A stretch of 64,000 nucleotides of DNA from Candidatus Neomarinimicrobiota bacterium. Lineage in GTDB: Bacteria > Fidelibacterota > UBA2242 > B5-G15. The position numbers and the translations under genes were made by a program. Positions 19,266 through 27,647 of the stretch are shown piece after piece. Location of the stretch: assembly GCA_017656425.1 (NCBI GenBank), contig JACDNV010000001.1, positions 248,001-312,000 on the forward strand, in the 5' to 3' direction. Numbering within the stretch: the stretch's first letter is position 1; each line of letters starts with the position of its first letter. The notes under the pieces are model-generated. The model was not told the origin of the DNA, did no database searches, and was given only the letters and a program-made list of their open reading frames with translations.

Positions 19266-20135
19266 TTAATATATAACTTTATTCAAAGGATACTCGATAA
19301 TGTCGGTAGCTCCGTAGTCTTTCAATTGTGGTATAATTTCTCTAACAACTTTCTCATCTACAATCACTTCAAGAGCTACCCAATCTTTATCAAGTAAAGG
19401 AGATATAGTTGGTTCTTTCATTGCAGGTACAAATTTCTTTATTTCCTCAACTTTATCTTTTCGGATATTGAATTTTAATCCTACTTTTTCCTTTGCCCTT
19501 ATTGCCCCCTGTAATAGAAGAGCTATGTTATCAATTTTCCTTTTTTTCTTTTTATCCATATATGATTCTTTATTAGCAATAAACCTCGTAGTAGATTCAA
19601 GGACTGTATCGATTATTCTCAAATTGTTAGCTCTTAAGGACGATCCAGTTTCTGTCAATTCGACAATAGCATCTACCAATCTTGGGGCTTTCACTTCTGT
19701 TGCCCCCCATGAGAATTCTACCTCGGCTTTTACACCCTTTTTCTCCAGATATCTCTTTGTAAGATTTACCGCTTCTGTAGCAATTCTTTTGCCATTTAAA
19801 TCATATACAGACTGAATCGGTGAATCATTCGGCACAGCAAGCACCCATTTAACAGGAGAGAAACTGCTTTTGGCATATACAAGTTCACATACCTCAACTA
19901 CATCAGCCCCAGATTCAATTATCCAATCGAGACCTGTTAGACCTGCATCAAGAACATTTTTCTCAACGTACTTAGCCATCTCCTGAGCTCTTACAAGTAT
20001 TGCCTCTATCTCATTATCATCACATACAGGGAAATAGCTTCTAGCACTTACACGAAACCTAAAACCTGCCAGCCTGAATAATTCAAATGTGCTTTCTTGC
20101 AAACTACCTTTTGGCAAACCAAGTCTTAATATCAT
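19266..20135 (-). CDS. hisG: ATP phosphoribosyltransferase, long form
   Basis: HisG commits ATP and PRPP to histidine synthesis. The core has [45 protein letters not shown], and [22 protein letters not shown] as the PRPP loop. With 289 residues and the C-terminal [20 protein letters not shown] region it is the long form, whose ACT-like domain binds histidine for feedback inhibition without HisZ. I place the start at 20135, where GGAGG precedes ATG by 10 bases. The frame stays open to 20237, but that extension runs through the attenuator hairpins and is not likely to be coding. Confidence 0.95.
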   Translation of the reverse strand: MILRLGLPKGSLQESTFELFRLAGFRFRVSARSYFPVCDDNEIEAILVRAQEMAKYVEKNVLDAGLTGLDWIIESGADVVEVCELVYAKSSFSPVKWVLAVPNDSPIQSVYDLNGKRIATEAVNLTKRYLEKKGVKAEVEFSWGATEVKAPRLVDAIVELTETGSSLRANNLRIIDTVLESTTRFIANKESYMDKKKKRKIDNIALLLQGAIRAKEKVGLKFNIRKDKVEEIKKFVPAMKEPTISPLLDKDWVALEVIVDEKVVREIIPQLKDYGATDIIEYPLNKVIY

Positions 20136-20185
20136 AATTATTGTTCCTCCATTTTTTTCTTTCATTGGAATTGAGGACACGGGAT

Positions 20186-20227
20186 AAAAAACCCGGGTCC
20201 TCAACTCCCTCACCTGAGAACCCGGGT
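20186..20227 (-). terminator. Attenuator terminator of the his operon
   Basis: On the minus strand a 13-bp stem (one G-U pair) forms between bases 20227-20215 (ACCCGGGTTCTCA) and 20203-20191 (TGAGGACCCGGGT), with an 11-base loop. It is followed at once by a run of T residues ending at 20186. This is a textbook intrinsic terminator placed between the leader ORF and hisG. Its 5' arm also pairs with leader-ORF sequence, as described for the antiterminator. A third stem, GAGGAC (20202-20197) with GTCCTC (20178-20173), overlaps its 3' arm. Confidence 0.85.
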
Positions 20228-20270
20228 CTTCTCTCAAATTAAAAACATCACCCGGAAATTCTCTCAGGTG
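20211..20270 (-). promoter_or_regulatory. Antiterminator helix of the his attenuator
   Basis: CACCTGAGA at 20270-20262, inside the leader ORF, pairs perfectly over 9 bp with TCTCAGGTG at 20219-20211. The second arm covers five bases of the terminator 5' arm, so the two structures exclude each other. An inner stem CCGGGT (20255-20250) with ACCCGG (20227-20222) would strengthen it and would capture the rest of the terminator arm. A ribosome paused at the His codons would leave this helix free to form. A ribosome at the stop codon would cover it. Confidence 0.75.
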
Positions 20271-20310
20271 GGCATTTTAAATGGTAATGTCGATGATATA
20301 CTAACTTCAT
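20248..20310 (-). CDS. His operon leader peptide (HisL-like)
   Basis: A 20-codon ORF starts at 20310 and ends with TGA at 20250-20248. It encodes [10 protein letters not shown] followed by [10 protein letters not shown]. Three of codons 6-10 are His, and the other two are Arg and Tyr. It lies between a candidate promoter and the terminator/antiterminator pair upstream of hisG, as expected for a leader that senses charged tRNA-His. The His run is shorter than in enteric HisL, and the Shine-Dalgarno signal is weak. The match between codon position and the alternative hairpins makes chance unlikely. Confidence 0.8.
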   Translation of the reverse strand: MKLVYHRHYHLKCPPERISG

Positions 20311-20342
20311 AAAAAATATCAATCAAATCTCAATACGATTTA

Positions 20343-20371
20343 AATATGCCTTAAAATTTTTAATCTTTCAA
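20343..20371 (-). promoter_or_regulatory. Candidate promoter of the his operon
   Basis: On the minus strand TTGAAA (20371-20366) and CATATT (20348-20343) are spaced by 17 bases. They place transcription start a few tens of bases before the leader ORF. The match is moderate (five and four of six) in AT-rich DNA. Confidence 0.4.
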
Positions 20372-20455
20372 TGAAATATTTTCCACAAAAAACATCTTAA
20401 ATTTTTATTGCTTTTACAAAAACAAATTAAAAAACAAGCCTAATTACATTAAACT

Positions 20456-20484
20456 TTGCAACTTTGCATTCTTTTATATATATT
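20456..20484 (+). promoter_or_regulatory. Candidate promoter in the his/mltB divergent gap
   Basis: The about 335-base gap between the his leader and the transglycosylase gene holds TTGCAA (20456-20461), a 17-base spacer and TATATT (20479-20484) facing the transglycosylase. No other structure was recognised in the rest of the gap. The promoter would give a 5' untranslated region of about 150 bases, so it is only a candidate. Confidence 0.3.
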
Positions 20485-20645
20485 ATAACTGATATTTGAT
20501 CAATTACAAAATTTTGTGACTTAAATCAAGCGGCAAAAGTTTTTAATCCCAAAAAGTGATAGAAAACATATTAAAATAAATAAATAAAGTATAAACTTTT
20601 ATCGGCTGAAAAGTAAAGTGTAATTGAAAAACCGAAAAGGTGGAA

Positions 20646-21566
20646 ATGAGGAAGAATAAAATAATAATACTTGCCATAAAAATAGTCGTAATAATAGCGA
20701 TCACTACGCATTTATTGTTAATTAATAGCCATGATTCTGTCGGTAGCAGTAGAGGAGAAATACCTCCTGCATATTCAAACTTGATTAATCAGCTAGAAAA
20801 GGAAGGTTTCCACAGAGACTTTTTGATTAATTTATATTCCGATCCAAGAGTAGAATTCTATGAACAATCGATTTATAAAAATATTATCGATAATGTCTCT
20901 AGCTATGTTTCAGATATATATAGAGAAAAAGTTCAAATATATGATATTGACGATTTTATACGTGAATACGATGATTATCTAAAAGCTGCTGAAGAAAGGT
21001 TTAATGTTGAAAAAGAAACAATCGTAGCAATACTTTTCACAGAGACGAAACTCGGGAAAATAATCGGCAAATATCCTGTTTTCAACGTTCTCAGCTCATT
21101 AGCCGTAGCAAGTGAGCCTAAAAATCTACAAAAGATAGAACACTACGTAAACATAAAATACCATTATTATGACTATGACACTAGACAACAAGTAATAAGA
21201 AAGTTAAAAGAAAGAGCAATAGAACGTAGCAATTGGGCGAAAAGCGAGCTTGTCTCTCTTCTGAAACTTCATTTAACAACAAAAATTGATGCCCTTTCTC
21301 TAGTGGGCTCATATGCTGGGGCGTTTGGTTTACCTCAATTTATGCCATCAAGTATGATAAAATATGGAGTTGATGGTGATAATGACGGAGATATAGACCT
21401 ATATTCCTACCCCGATGCTATCATGAGCGTAGCAAATTTCCTAAGTAATTCCGGGTGGAGCAAACATCACGTCAACAAAAGGAGAGCCTTGCTCAGATAT
21501 AACTACAGCAGCAGATACGTCAGACGCGTTCTTAACCTCGCTTCTTTATTAAACAAAAGATATTAA
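20646..21566 (+). CDS. MltB-type lytic murein transglycosylase
   Basis: This exported enzyme cleaves the glycan strands of peptidoglycan to anhydromuropeptides. An N-terminal signal or anchor segment covers residues about 5-25. The catalytic Glu is in IVAILFTETKLGKIIGKYPV, matching the MltB/SLT-3 ETxxG motif. Downstream are SYAGAFGLPQFMPSSMIKYG and DGDNDGDIDLYSYPDAIMSVANFL, typical of the family. A GTG six bases upstream is an alternative start. I prefer ATG 20646 after AAGG. It is transcribed divergently from the his operon. Confidence 0.88.
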   Translation: MRKNKIIILAIKIVVIIAITTHLLLINSHDSVGSSRGEIPPAYSNLINQLEKEGFHRDFLINLYSDPRVEFYEQSIYKNIIDNVSSYVSDIYREKVQIYDIDDFIREYDDYLKAAEERFNVEKETIVAILFTETKLGKIIGKYPVFNVLSSLAVASEPKNLQKIEHYVNIKYHYYDYDTRQQVIRKLKERAIERSNWAKSELVSLLKLHLTTKIDALSLVGSYAGAFGLPQFMPSSMIKYGVDGDNDGDIDLYSYPDAIMSVANFLSNSGWSKHHVNKRRALLRYNYSSRYVRRVLNLASLLNKRY

Positions 21567-21572
21567 TAAATA

Positions 21573-22595
21573 CTATAAAATAATGCTTTTGCAAGGGAAC
21601 TTCAAAATCAGTGTATTTGCCCTGTTATTGTTTTGGTATGTGTACTCAACTTCATATTTGGACATTAATCCACTCAGTCCCTCTAATGACCAGTCCAGAT
21701 TAAAATGTTTTTTTGTATATTCACAAAAGGAGAGATTTTTTACTGACTTATCAATATTATCTGAGATTATTCTTGATAGATCCCTCCCATTACTTTCAAA
21801 TTTAATCAATACCTTACCATCTTCATAACCAGTTTCGATTTTTAATTTTTTAGAACTAATTCCTTCCATACTCTTAACAACGATATAAAAAAATGCCAGG
21901 AATATCTGGGAAAGGTCTATAAATCTACCGAATATAACTTTTGGTACAATTTTTAAACTCAGTTCTTTTTCTATCTCATGTTTAATATAAGAATTGGCAT
22001 TTAGATATTCCATATTCGTAACAATGAGTTTATTTATATCAATGGAGTCAAAATCTTCATTCCTTTCTTTAATACTTTTATGACTTATATTTTCCAATAT
22101 TCTCTGTATCTTCCTTAACTCAGCAATGATCTCATTAGTCCCCTCTGATTCAATACCTTTCATTTTAAACATTTGCAACTTATTTAAAGCAACCGTAAGT
22201 GGGCTACTAAGATTATGGACTATACCAGGAATACTCAGCCCCATATAAGCATAGCTTCTTGTAATTCTTGTAATATTGTAATACATGTCAACAATTGATA
22301 TTACAATTTGGTCATCCAATAGAAAAGAATTCAATGCAATTGGGAAGTTAATATTACCCCCAGGAAAGTATAATACCTGTTCTATGTCTTTTCCTGACCT
22401 AACTTTTTCTATATGCTCTAATAATAAATGTACAACATTTTCATCATCAATTAGATCCTTAACAGTTCCTTCTGTATCTTTAAAAGCCAAAAAGTCTTTT
22501 ACATCATCAGAAACGTGAATAACCTCATCTTCTTTAAATACTATAGTTGACATATGTAACCTATCTAATACCTTCCCTAATTCAGATAAATCCAT
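21573..22595 (-). CDS. Histidine-kinase-like sensor protein with degenerate catalytic domain
   Basis: The 340-residue soluble protein has a PAS-like N-terminus (residues about 5-100: VFKEDEVIHVSDDVKDFLAF). It then has a two-component-type dimerization helix with GLSIPGIVHNLSSPLTVALNKLQM, in which the His matches the phospho-acceptor position. The C-terminal region resembles a GHKL ATPase fold in order, but clear N, G1 and G2 boxes are not visible, so kinase activity is doubtful. No response regulator is adjacent. Rho lies upstream on the same strand with about 100 bases between. Confidence 0.6.
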   Translation of the reverse strand: MDLSELGKVLDRLHMSTIVFKEDEVIHVSDDVKDFLAFKDTEGTVKDLIDDENVVHLLLEHIEKVRSGKDIEQVLYFPGGNINFPIALNSFLLDDQIVISIVDMYYNITRITRSYAYMGLSIPGIVHNLSSPLTVALNKLQMFKMKGIESEGTNEIIAELRKIQRILENISHKSIKERNEDFDSIDINKLIVTNMEYLNANSYIKHEIEKELSLKIVPKVIFGRFIDLSQIFLAFFYIVVKSMEGISSKKLKIETGYEDGKVLIKFESNGRDLSRIISDNIDKSVKNLSFCEYTKKHFNLDWSLEGLSGLMSKYEVEYTYQNNNRANTLILKFPCKSIIL

Positions 22596-22693
22596 TAATA
22601 CTATGCGCCTGTCAATAATAATATTTTAATAAACTAATTTCCATCTATTGTAAAAATAAATCAATACTAAGGATATTTTCAAATAAAATTAAC

Positions 22694-23953
22694 CTACTGA
22701 TTCATTGTCTTTAAAAATTCTCTGTTATTTTTTGTTTTTTTCATCTTATCAATTAAAAATTCCATTGCTTCTATAGGATTCATTTCATTTAATAATTTTC
22801 TCAATATCCAGACCCTCTGTAGTTCCATCTGAGACAACAATAACTCCTCTTTTCTGGTTCCTGATCTGTTTATATCTATCGATGGGAATATCCTTCTGTC
22901 ACTTAGTCTTCTATCGAGAACCAATTCCATATTACCTGTACCTTTAAATTCCTCAAATATTACATCATCCATTCTACTTCCTGTATCAATCAAGGCGGTA
23001 GCAATAATTGTTAAGCTTCCTCCCTCCTCAATATTACGAGCGGAGCCAAAAAACCTCTTGGGTTTATGTAATGCATTCGCATCAATACCTCCTGACAAAA
23101 TTTTCCCACTATGAGGAACCACAGCATTATGTGCTCTGGCAAGTCGGGTAATACTATCGAGTAGAATCACCACATCAAACTTTAACTCAACCATTCGTTT
23201 TGCTTTCTGTAATACCATCTCAGCTACCTGTACATGCCTCTCTGGTGGTTCATCAAAAGTTGAACTAACCACCTCTGCTTTAACGGACCTTTCCATATCG
23301 GTAACTTCTTCCGGTCTTTCATCGATTAGTAATACAATTAATATTATTTCTGGATGATTAGCAGTTATACTATTTGCAATATGCTGTAACAGCGTTGTTT
23401 TACCCGTCTTTGGCTGTGCTACAATTAGCCCCCTTTGCCCTTTCCCAATTGGACACAACAAATCCATAATTCTCATCGATATATTATCAGAGTCCATCTC
23501 CAATCTGATTCTTTCCATCGGATATAATGGTGTCAGATTATCAAAAGGAATTTTATTTTTTACCAATTCAGGATCCATCCAATTAACAGCCTCAACTTTT
23601 AAAAGAGCAAAAAACTTTTCATTATCCTTTGGTGGTCTTATTTCACCAGATACTATATGCCCAGTCTGAAGATTAAATCTTTTAATCTGTGAAGGAGAAA
23701 TATATATATCATCGGGGCCAGGTAAATAACTCTGCTTCTCCGAGCGAAGAAAACCATACCCTTCATCAGTAACTTCAAGAATGCCAGTAGCAAAAAGTCG
23801 ACCTTCATTTGAGGCTTTTGCCTGCAGTATTTTTAACGCAAGTTCATGTCTGTTTACCTCATCGGAACCATTAACACCAAATTTTCTAGCAAGCTCGATC
23901 AGTTCACGTGTTTTCATCAAATTCAATTTATTGATGGTAATTTCTTCTTCCAT
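22694..23953 (-). CDS. rho: Transcription termination factor Rho
   Basis: Rho is the hexameric RNA helicase that ends transcription. Residues about 5-45 are the N-terminal Rho_N helix domain, 50-125 the cold-shock-like RNA-binding domain ([26 protein letters not shown]), then the RecA-type ATPase with Walker [15 protein letters not shown], Walker [17 protein letters not shown], and the Q and R loops [21 protein letters not shown]. At 419 residues it is the normal length. Its presence means Rho-dependent steps are available for control of leaders lacking a U-tract, such as that of the thr operon. Confidence 0.97.
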   Translation of the reverse strand: MEEEITINKLNLMKTRELIELARKFGVNGSDEVNRHELALKILQAKASNEGRLFATGILEVTDEGYGFLRSEKQSYLPGPDDIYISPSQIKRFNLQTGHIVSGEIRPPKDNEKFFALLKVEAVNWMDPELVKNKIPFDNLTPLYPMERIRLEMDSDNISMRIMDLLCPIGKGQRGLIVAQPKTGKTTLLQHIANSITANHPEIILIVLLIDERPEEVTDMERSVKAEVVSSTFDEPPERHVQVAEMVLQKAKRMVELKFDVVILLDSITRLARAHNAVVPHSGKILSGGIDANALHKPKRFFGSARNIEEGGSLTIIATALIDTGSRMDDVIFEEFKGTGNMELVLDRRLSDRRIFPSIDINRSGTRKEELLLSQMELQRVWILRKLLNEMNPIEAMEFLIDKMKKTKNNREFLKTMNQ

Positions 23954-24005
23954 TCTATTCCACTCTCCCCTTTTTTACTTAAATTAGTTTAAAAATGCAA
24001 AAAGA

Positions 24006-25289
24006 TTAGTTATTCTTTGCGTTTGCCCGGATTGCACTATATACATCATTCGCTATATAGTGACTTCCCGTAATTAATAAAACTCGCTCATCTCTTATTG
24101 AAAGACTTCTTAAAAATGCCCCTATATTCTTCAATTCAGAAATTCCAGCTGTAAAATTCAATAAACGTTCTAATCTAGGTTTGAGTTCATTAAAAGTATA
24201 AAATCCATTAAAATTCGATATAATATATACATTACCATTCACTTTTACAAGTCTTTTAAGTATGAGGTCTATATTTTTTGTTTTTTTTACAGCCATGATA
24301 ATGTCAATCTTTTTGTCAGGGAAAACTTCTTTAAGTGTGTTAAGGACACTGTCAAAACCTGATTCATTGTGAGCAACATCATAATATATAAGAGGATTTT
24401 TATTTAATAACTCAAGCCTAGCTTTCCAGTTTATTTCCTCCATCCCTTTTTTTAATATATCTTCATTAAATTCACAAAAACCATTTCTAGAAAGGCTTTC
24501 TAAGGCAGCTAAGGAAGCTTTAAGATTATCCACTTGATGTTTACCAATTAAAGGGAATTTCACACTTTTCACATTTTTATTATCGGTTATTATATCGACA
24601 ACTTGAAATGAAGGCTCAATTTTACAGACCTTTACTTTTATAATATCCGGAGCATAAACATATTTAAAATTACTTTCCTTACATTTTTTAATGAAATAAC
24701 TTTTTATCCGTGGGTGCTGTCTTGAAAATACAACATTCACACCACTCTTGACTATTCCAAATTTTTCCATCGCTATATTGAGAAGTTTGTCACCCAGATA
24801 CTCCTGATGGTCCCTTGAAATGCTTGTTATTATAGAAACTATAGGATTGACTACATTCGTAGCATCCCATCTGCCTCCCATTCCAACTTCAATTACCGCA
24901 ACATCAATATTATTTTCAGCAAAATACTTAAAAGCCAAAGCCGTTGTGACCTCAAAAAAACTGGCATCAATCCTCTCGACCTTATTCTTAATGGAATTTA
25001 TGAAGTCGATAATATAACTATCTCCAATCATCTTGTTGCCAACCACTATTCTCTCATTAAATCTTAATAGATGAGGAGAGGTATAACGCCCCGTTTTGTA
25101 TCCAGCTTCCTTTAAGACACTATGCAGTATAGCACAGACACTCCCTTTCCCATTTGTTCCAGCAACATGGATTGAATGAAATTTCCTTTCAGGATTCCCA
25201 AGATAATCAAGTAGTTTTCTAATCCTGTCGAGACCGGGTTTAATTACCTCTGGTCTCAGGTTAAATAGATATTGAATTGTTTTGTCCAT
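24006..25289 (-). CDS. folC: Folylpolyglutamate / dihydrofolate synthase
   Basis: FolC adds glutamate to folates, and in the bifunctional form to dihydropteroate. The Mur-ligase-like ATP loop is VAGTNGKGSVCAILH with the downstream YTSPHLLRFNERI. The metal-binding region GMGGRWDATN and ISRDHQEYLGDKL match the family. The C-terminal domain includes ARLELLNKNPLIYYDVAHN. The length is 427 residues. It is followed on the minus strand by rho, 52 bases on. Confidence 0.93.
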   Translation of the reverse strand: MDKTIQYLFNLRPEVIKPGLDRIRKLLDYLGNPERKFHSIHVAGTNGKGSVCAILHSVLKEAGYKTGRYTSPHLLRFNERIVVGNKMIGDSYIIDFINSIKNKVERIDASFFEVTTALAFKYFAENNIDVAVIEVGMGGRWDATNVVNPIVSIITSISRDHQEYLGDKLLNIAMEKFGIVKSGVNVVFSRQHPRIKSYFIKKCKESNFKYVYAPDIIKVKVCKIEPSFQVVDIITDNKNVKSVKFPLIGKHQVDNLKASLAALESLSRNGFCEFNEDILKKGMEEINWKARLELLNKNPLIYYDVAHNESGFDSVLNTLKEVFPDKKIDIIMAVKKTKNIDLILKRLVKVNGNVYIISNFNGFYTFNELKPRLERLLNFTAGISELKNIGAFLRSLSIRDERVLLITGSHYIANDVYSAIRANAKNN

Positions 25290-25305
25290 AATTGATTTAA
25301 AACGA

Positions 25306-26115
25306 TTATTCCAAAAAGACCTTTTCTATATTTTTTAATCTCTGTCCCATGAAAAAACTAGCAATCTCTTCAAATTTTTGTGGATAATCCGATACAAAAA
25401 ATCTATCTTCGATTTCTAAATCTTTATCATGATCCGCCAGCAGATTGATTTTTTTGAAAATTCTATACACTTCATTAGCTACCTCAATAGAAGAATCAAT
25501 AATAATTACTTTACTATCGAAGTAATTTTTAATAGAATCCTTTAATAGCGGATAATGAGTGCATCCAAGTATTAAGGTATCAATTTTACCTTTTAGTGAG
25601 CTTAAATAATAATCTATTACACTGTCAACAATAGCACCATTTAACAATCCTTCTTCAATCAGAGGAACAAACAATGGGCAAGCCTTCTGTATTACCTTAA
25701 TATCAGGTTTCAAATTGTTCAACATCAATTTGTAAGTATCAGAATTCATTGTTGCAATCGTACCAATTACTCCTATAGTACCTTCTTTTGTCACTTCAAC
25801 TGCCTTTTTGCATGCTGGCTCAACCACCCCTATTACCGGTACATTACATTTTAGCTTTAACTCTTCAAGGGCTATGCTCGATGAAGTGTTACAAGCTACA
25901 ACAATAAATTTTACTCCGTTGTCCTCAAGAAATTGTGATATTTGCAATGAATATCTGATTACAGTTTCACTGCTCTTTGAACCATAAGGCACCCTCGCTG
26001 TATCACCAAAATAAACTATTTTCTCATATGGCAATATCTTTTTTATTTGTTTTACAACTGTTAACCCACCAAGTCCTGAATCAAAAATGCCAATAGGTCT
26101 ATTGTTATCTACCAC
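25306..26115 (-). CDS. murI: Glutamate racemase
   Basis: MurI makes D-glutamate for peptidoglycan. Catalytic Cys residues lie in VVACNTSSS and LILGCTHYPLL. The N-terminus has PIGIFDSGLGGLTVVKQI and VYFGDTARVPYGSKS. The frame is open to 26151, but a GTG at 26115 (giving MVDNNRPIG...) follows AGAGG by nine bases and overlaps the amidase stop, so I prefer it (269 residues). A longer start is possible. It sits between the amidase and folC genes in a cell-wall cluster. Confidence 0.92.
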   Translation of the reverse strand: MVDNNRPIGIFDSGLGGLTVVKQIKKILPYEKIVYFGDTARVPYGSKSSETVIRYSLQISQFLEDNGVKFIVVACNTSSSIALEELKLKCNVPVIGVVEPACKKAVEVTKEGTIGVIGTIATMNSDTYKLMLNNLKPDIKVIQKACPLFVPLIEEGLLNGAIVDSVIDYYLSSLKGKIDTLILGCTHYPLLKDSIKNYFDSKVIIIDSSIEVANEVYRIFKKINLLADHDKDLEIEDRFFVSDYPQKFEEIASFFMGQRLKNIEKVFLE

Positions 26116-27643
26116 CAACAATTTCCTCTTCACATACTTTCTTGAATTCAATTATACTCTCACATAGAGTCTCAGCTATCATCTGTCTGTATTTGGAACT
26201 ATTTAATTTCTTTTCATCAGCTGGATTTGTCATATATCCGATCTCACATAAAAGGCTCGGCATTGATGCGCCTATTAATACATAGAATCCCGCTTGCTTT
26301 ACACCTCTATTTTTAAAGGGAACCTTCTCTTCAAAATTCTCTGAAACTATTTCAGCCAACCTTTCACTATCCTTCATATAAGCAGACAGCACCATATTAG
26401 CGAGAATGTTTGTTATGTCATCATAGCCCTTATATTTTTCCTGATCTTCCTTTGACTCGAGTCTAATTACAGAATTTTCCTTTTCTGCCACCGCAATTGC
26501 ATCCTCGCTTTTACCAGGTCTTAAAAGATAAAATTCAATACCAGATACACGACTACTTTTGCGAGAAGCATTAACATGTAAACTTATAAATAACTTCCCA
26601 TTCTCATTATTGGCTATCTGGGTTCTTTTCCATAGTGGTAGAAATACATCTTTCTTTCGTGTATAAACAACGCGTATCCCCTTTTTTTCAAGCAGTCTAC
26701 CCAGTCTCAACGCAATATCAAGAACAATATCTTTCTCATTTAATCTATATCGTCTCCTGGGAGTACCTACATCCTTACCCCCATGTCCAGGATCCAGAAC
26801 AACAGTGTCGATGTACCAAGAGCTTTTTGCCCTCTCTATTTTCTCTTTGATAACATTACTATCTGGGAAAAACAGAGAGGCAAGTATTTTACCTGTAGTA
26901 TAATCATAATGAACATCAGAGGATATGAAATTCTTATTAAAATTAAAGATAATTTGTACTGACTCCCCTAATTGCAGAACTTTTATCCCTTCTATATAGA
27001 CAGATTCATTTATAAATGGAATATTATTCGAATCAACTCTAGCACCATATATAGTCAGATAAAATTGTTGGTTATTATTCCTGAAATAATATGAAAAATC
27101 TTTATCTGAAAAAGGTTTATCAGCATCTATTATTACAACCAAACCATTGACCTTATCGGTGGCCTTTATTTTACTTATATTCCCAAGGACAAGAGTAGAC
27201 GGCTTAAATAACCTGGATTTTCTATATATCGATACCTCAATGTTATCTTTATTAATCCTGAAGGACAGATTTGGGAAACCTGATATTTTTAATGCGTTCA
27301 AGAACCTACTGGCTGGAGCATATATATCGTTTCCAACTAATAACACTGGATATTTAATATTCACTACATCTGTACCGATAACAAGGAAAGAACTATTTAT
27401 TGTAAACTTTATTATCTTTTTATCAATGAATATAAGCAACTTACCATTCTCAGGCCGATAATATGTCCTTGCACCAATCTTCTTCGTAAAATCATTCAAC
27501 GATACGTATGAAATAGTATCATATTTTGCAATACGGACTCTGAAATTTTTATTAAGCTCAGGGAAATTAACACTCATATAGCTGGAAAAGGCTATATTAG
27601 CCAGCAAAACTATCAATCCAGATACTCTCAAAAAGTTTTTCAT
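26105..27643 (-). CDS. N-acetylmuramoyl-L-alanine amidase with copper-amine-oxidase-like N-domain
   Basis: This zinc amidase removes stem peptides from peptidoglycan. Residues 1-21 of the chosen form are a signal peptide (MKNFLRVSGLIVLLANIAFS). A beta-rich domain like the copper amine oxidase N-terminal/stalk module covers about 25-125 (VSLNDFTKKIGARTYY, NDIYAPASRFLNAL). The C-terminal catalytic Amidase_3 domain (from about 290) has VVLDPGHGGKDVGT, LFISLHVNA and a C-terminal CEIGYMTNPADE with the catalytic Glu. ATG 27643 lies three bases after the upstream gene stop, which favours it over a start 42 bases earlier. It was probably exported to the periplasm. Confidence 0.9.
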   Translation of the reverse strand: MKNFLRVSGLIVLLANIAFSSYMSVNFPELNKNFRVRIAKYDTISYVSLNDFTKKIGARTYYRPENGKLLIFIDKKIIKFTINSSFLVIGTDVVNIKYPVLLVGNDIYAPASRFLNALKISGFPNLSFRINKDNIEVSIYRKSRLFKPSTLVLGNISKIKATDKVNGLVVIIDADKPFSDKDFSYYFRNNNQQFYLTIYGARVDSNNIPFINESVYIEGIKVLQLGESVQIIFNFNKNFISSDVHYDYTTGKILASLFFPDSNVIKEKIERAKSSWYIDTVVLDPGHGGKDVGTPRRRYRLNEKDIVLDIALRLGRLLEKKGIRVVYTRKKDVFLPLWKRTQIANNENGKLFISLHVNASRKSSRVSGIEFYLLRPGKSEDAIAVAEKENSVIRLESKEDQEKYKGYDDITNILANMVLSAYMKDSERLAEIVSENFEEKVPFKNRGVKQAGFYVLIGASMPSLLCEIGYMTNPADEKKLNSSKYRQMIAETLCESIIEFKKVCEEEIVGGR

Positions 27644-27647
27644 TTTA

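Noticed and set aside
20186-20270. CTGAGA-containing leader of hisG as a TPP or other riboswitch
   Set aside because: Only the short CTGAGA string matches. The remaining conserved TPP elements are missing, and the palindromic arms fit attenuation by a leader peptide.
20186-20310. T-box leader for the his operon
   Set aside because: No T-box sequence, specifier loop or the conserved antiterminator bulge was found. The translated leader explains the region better.
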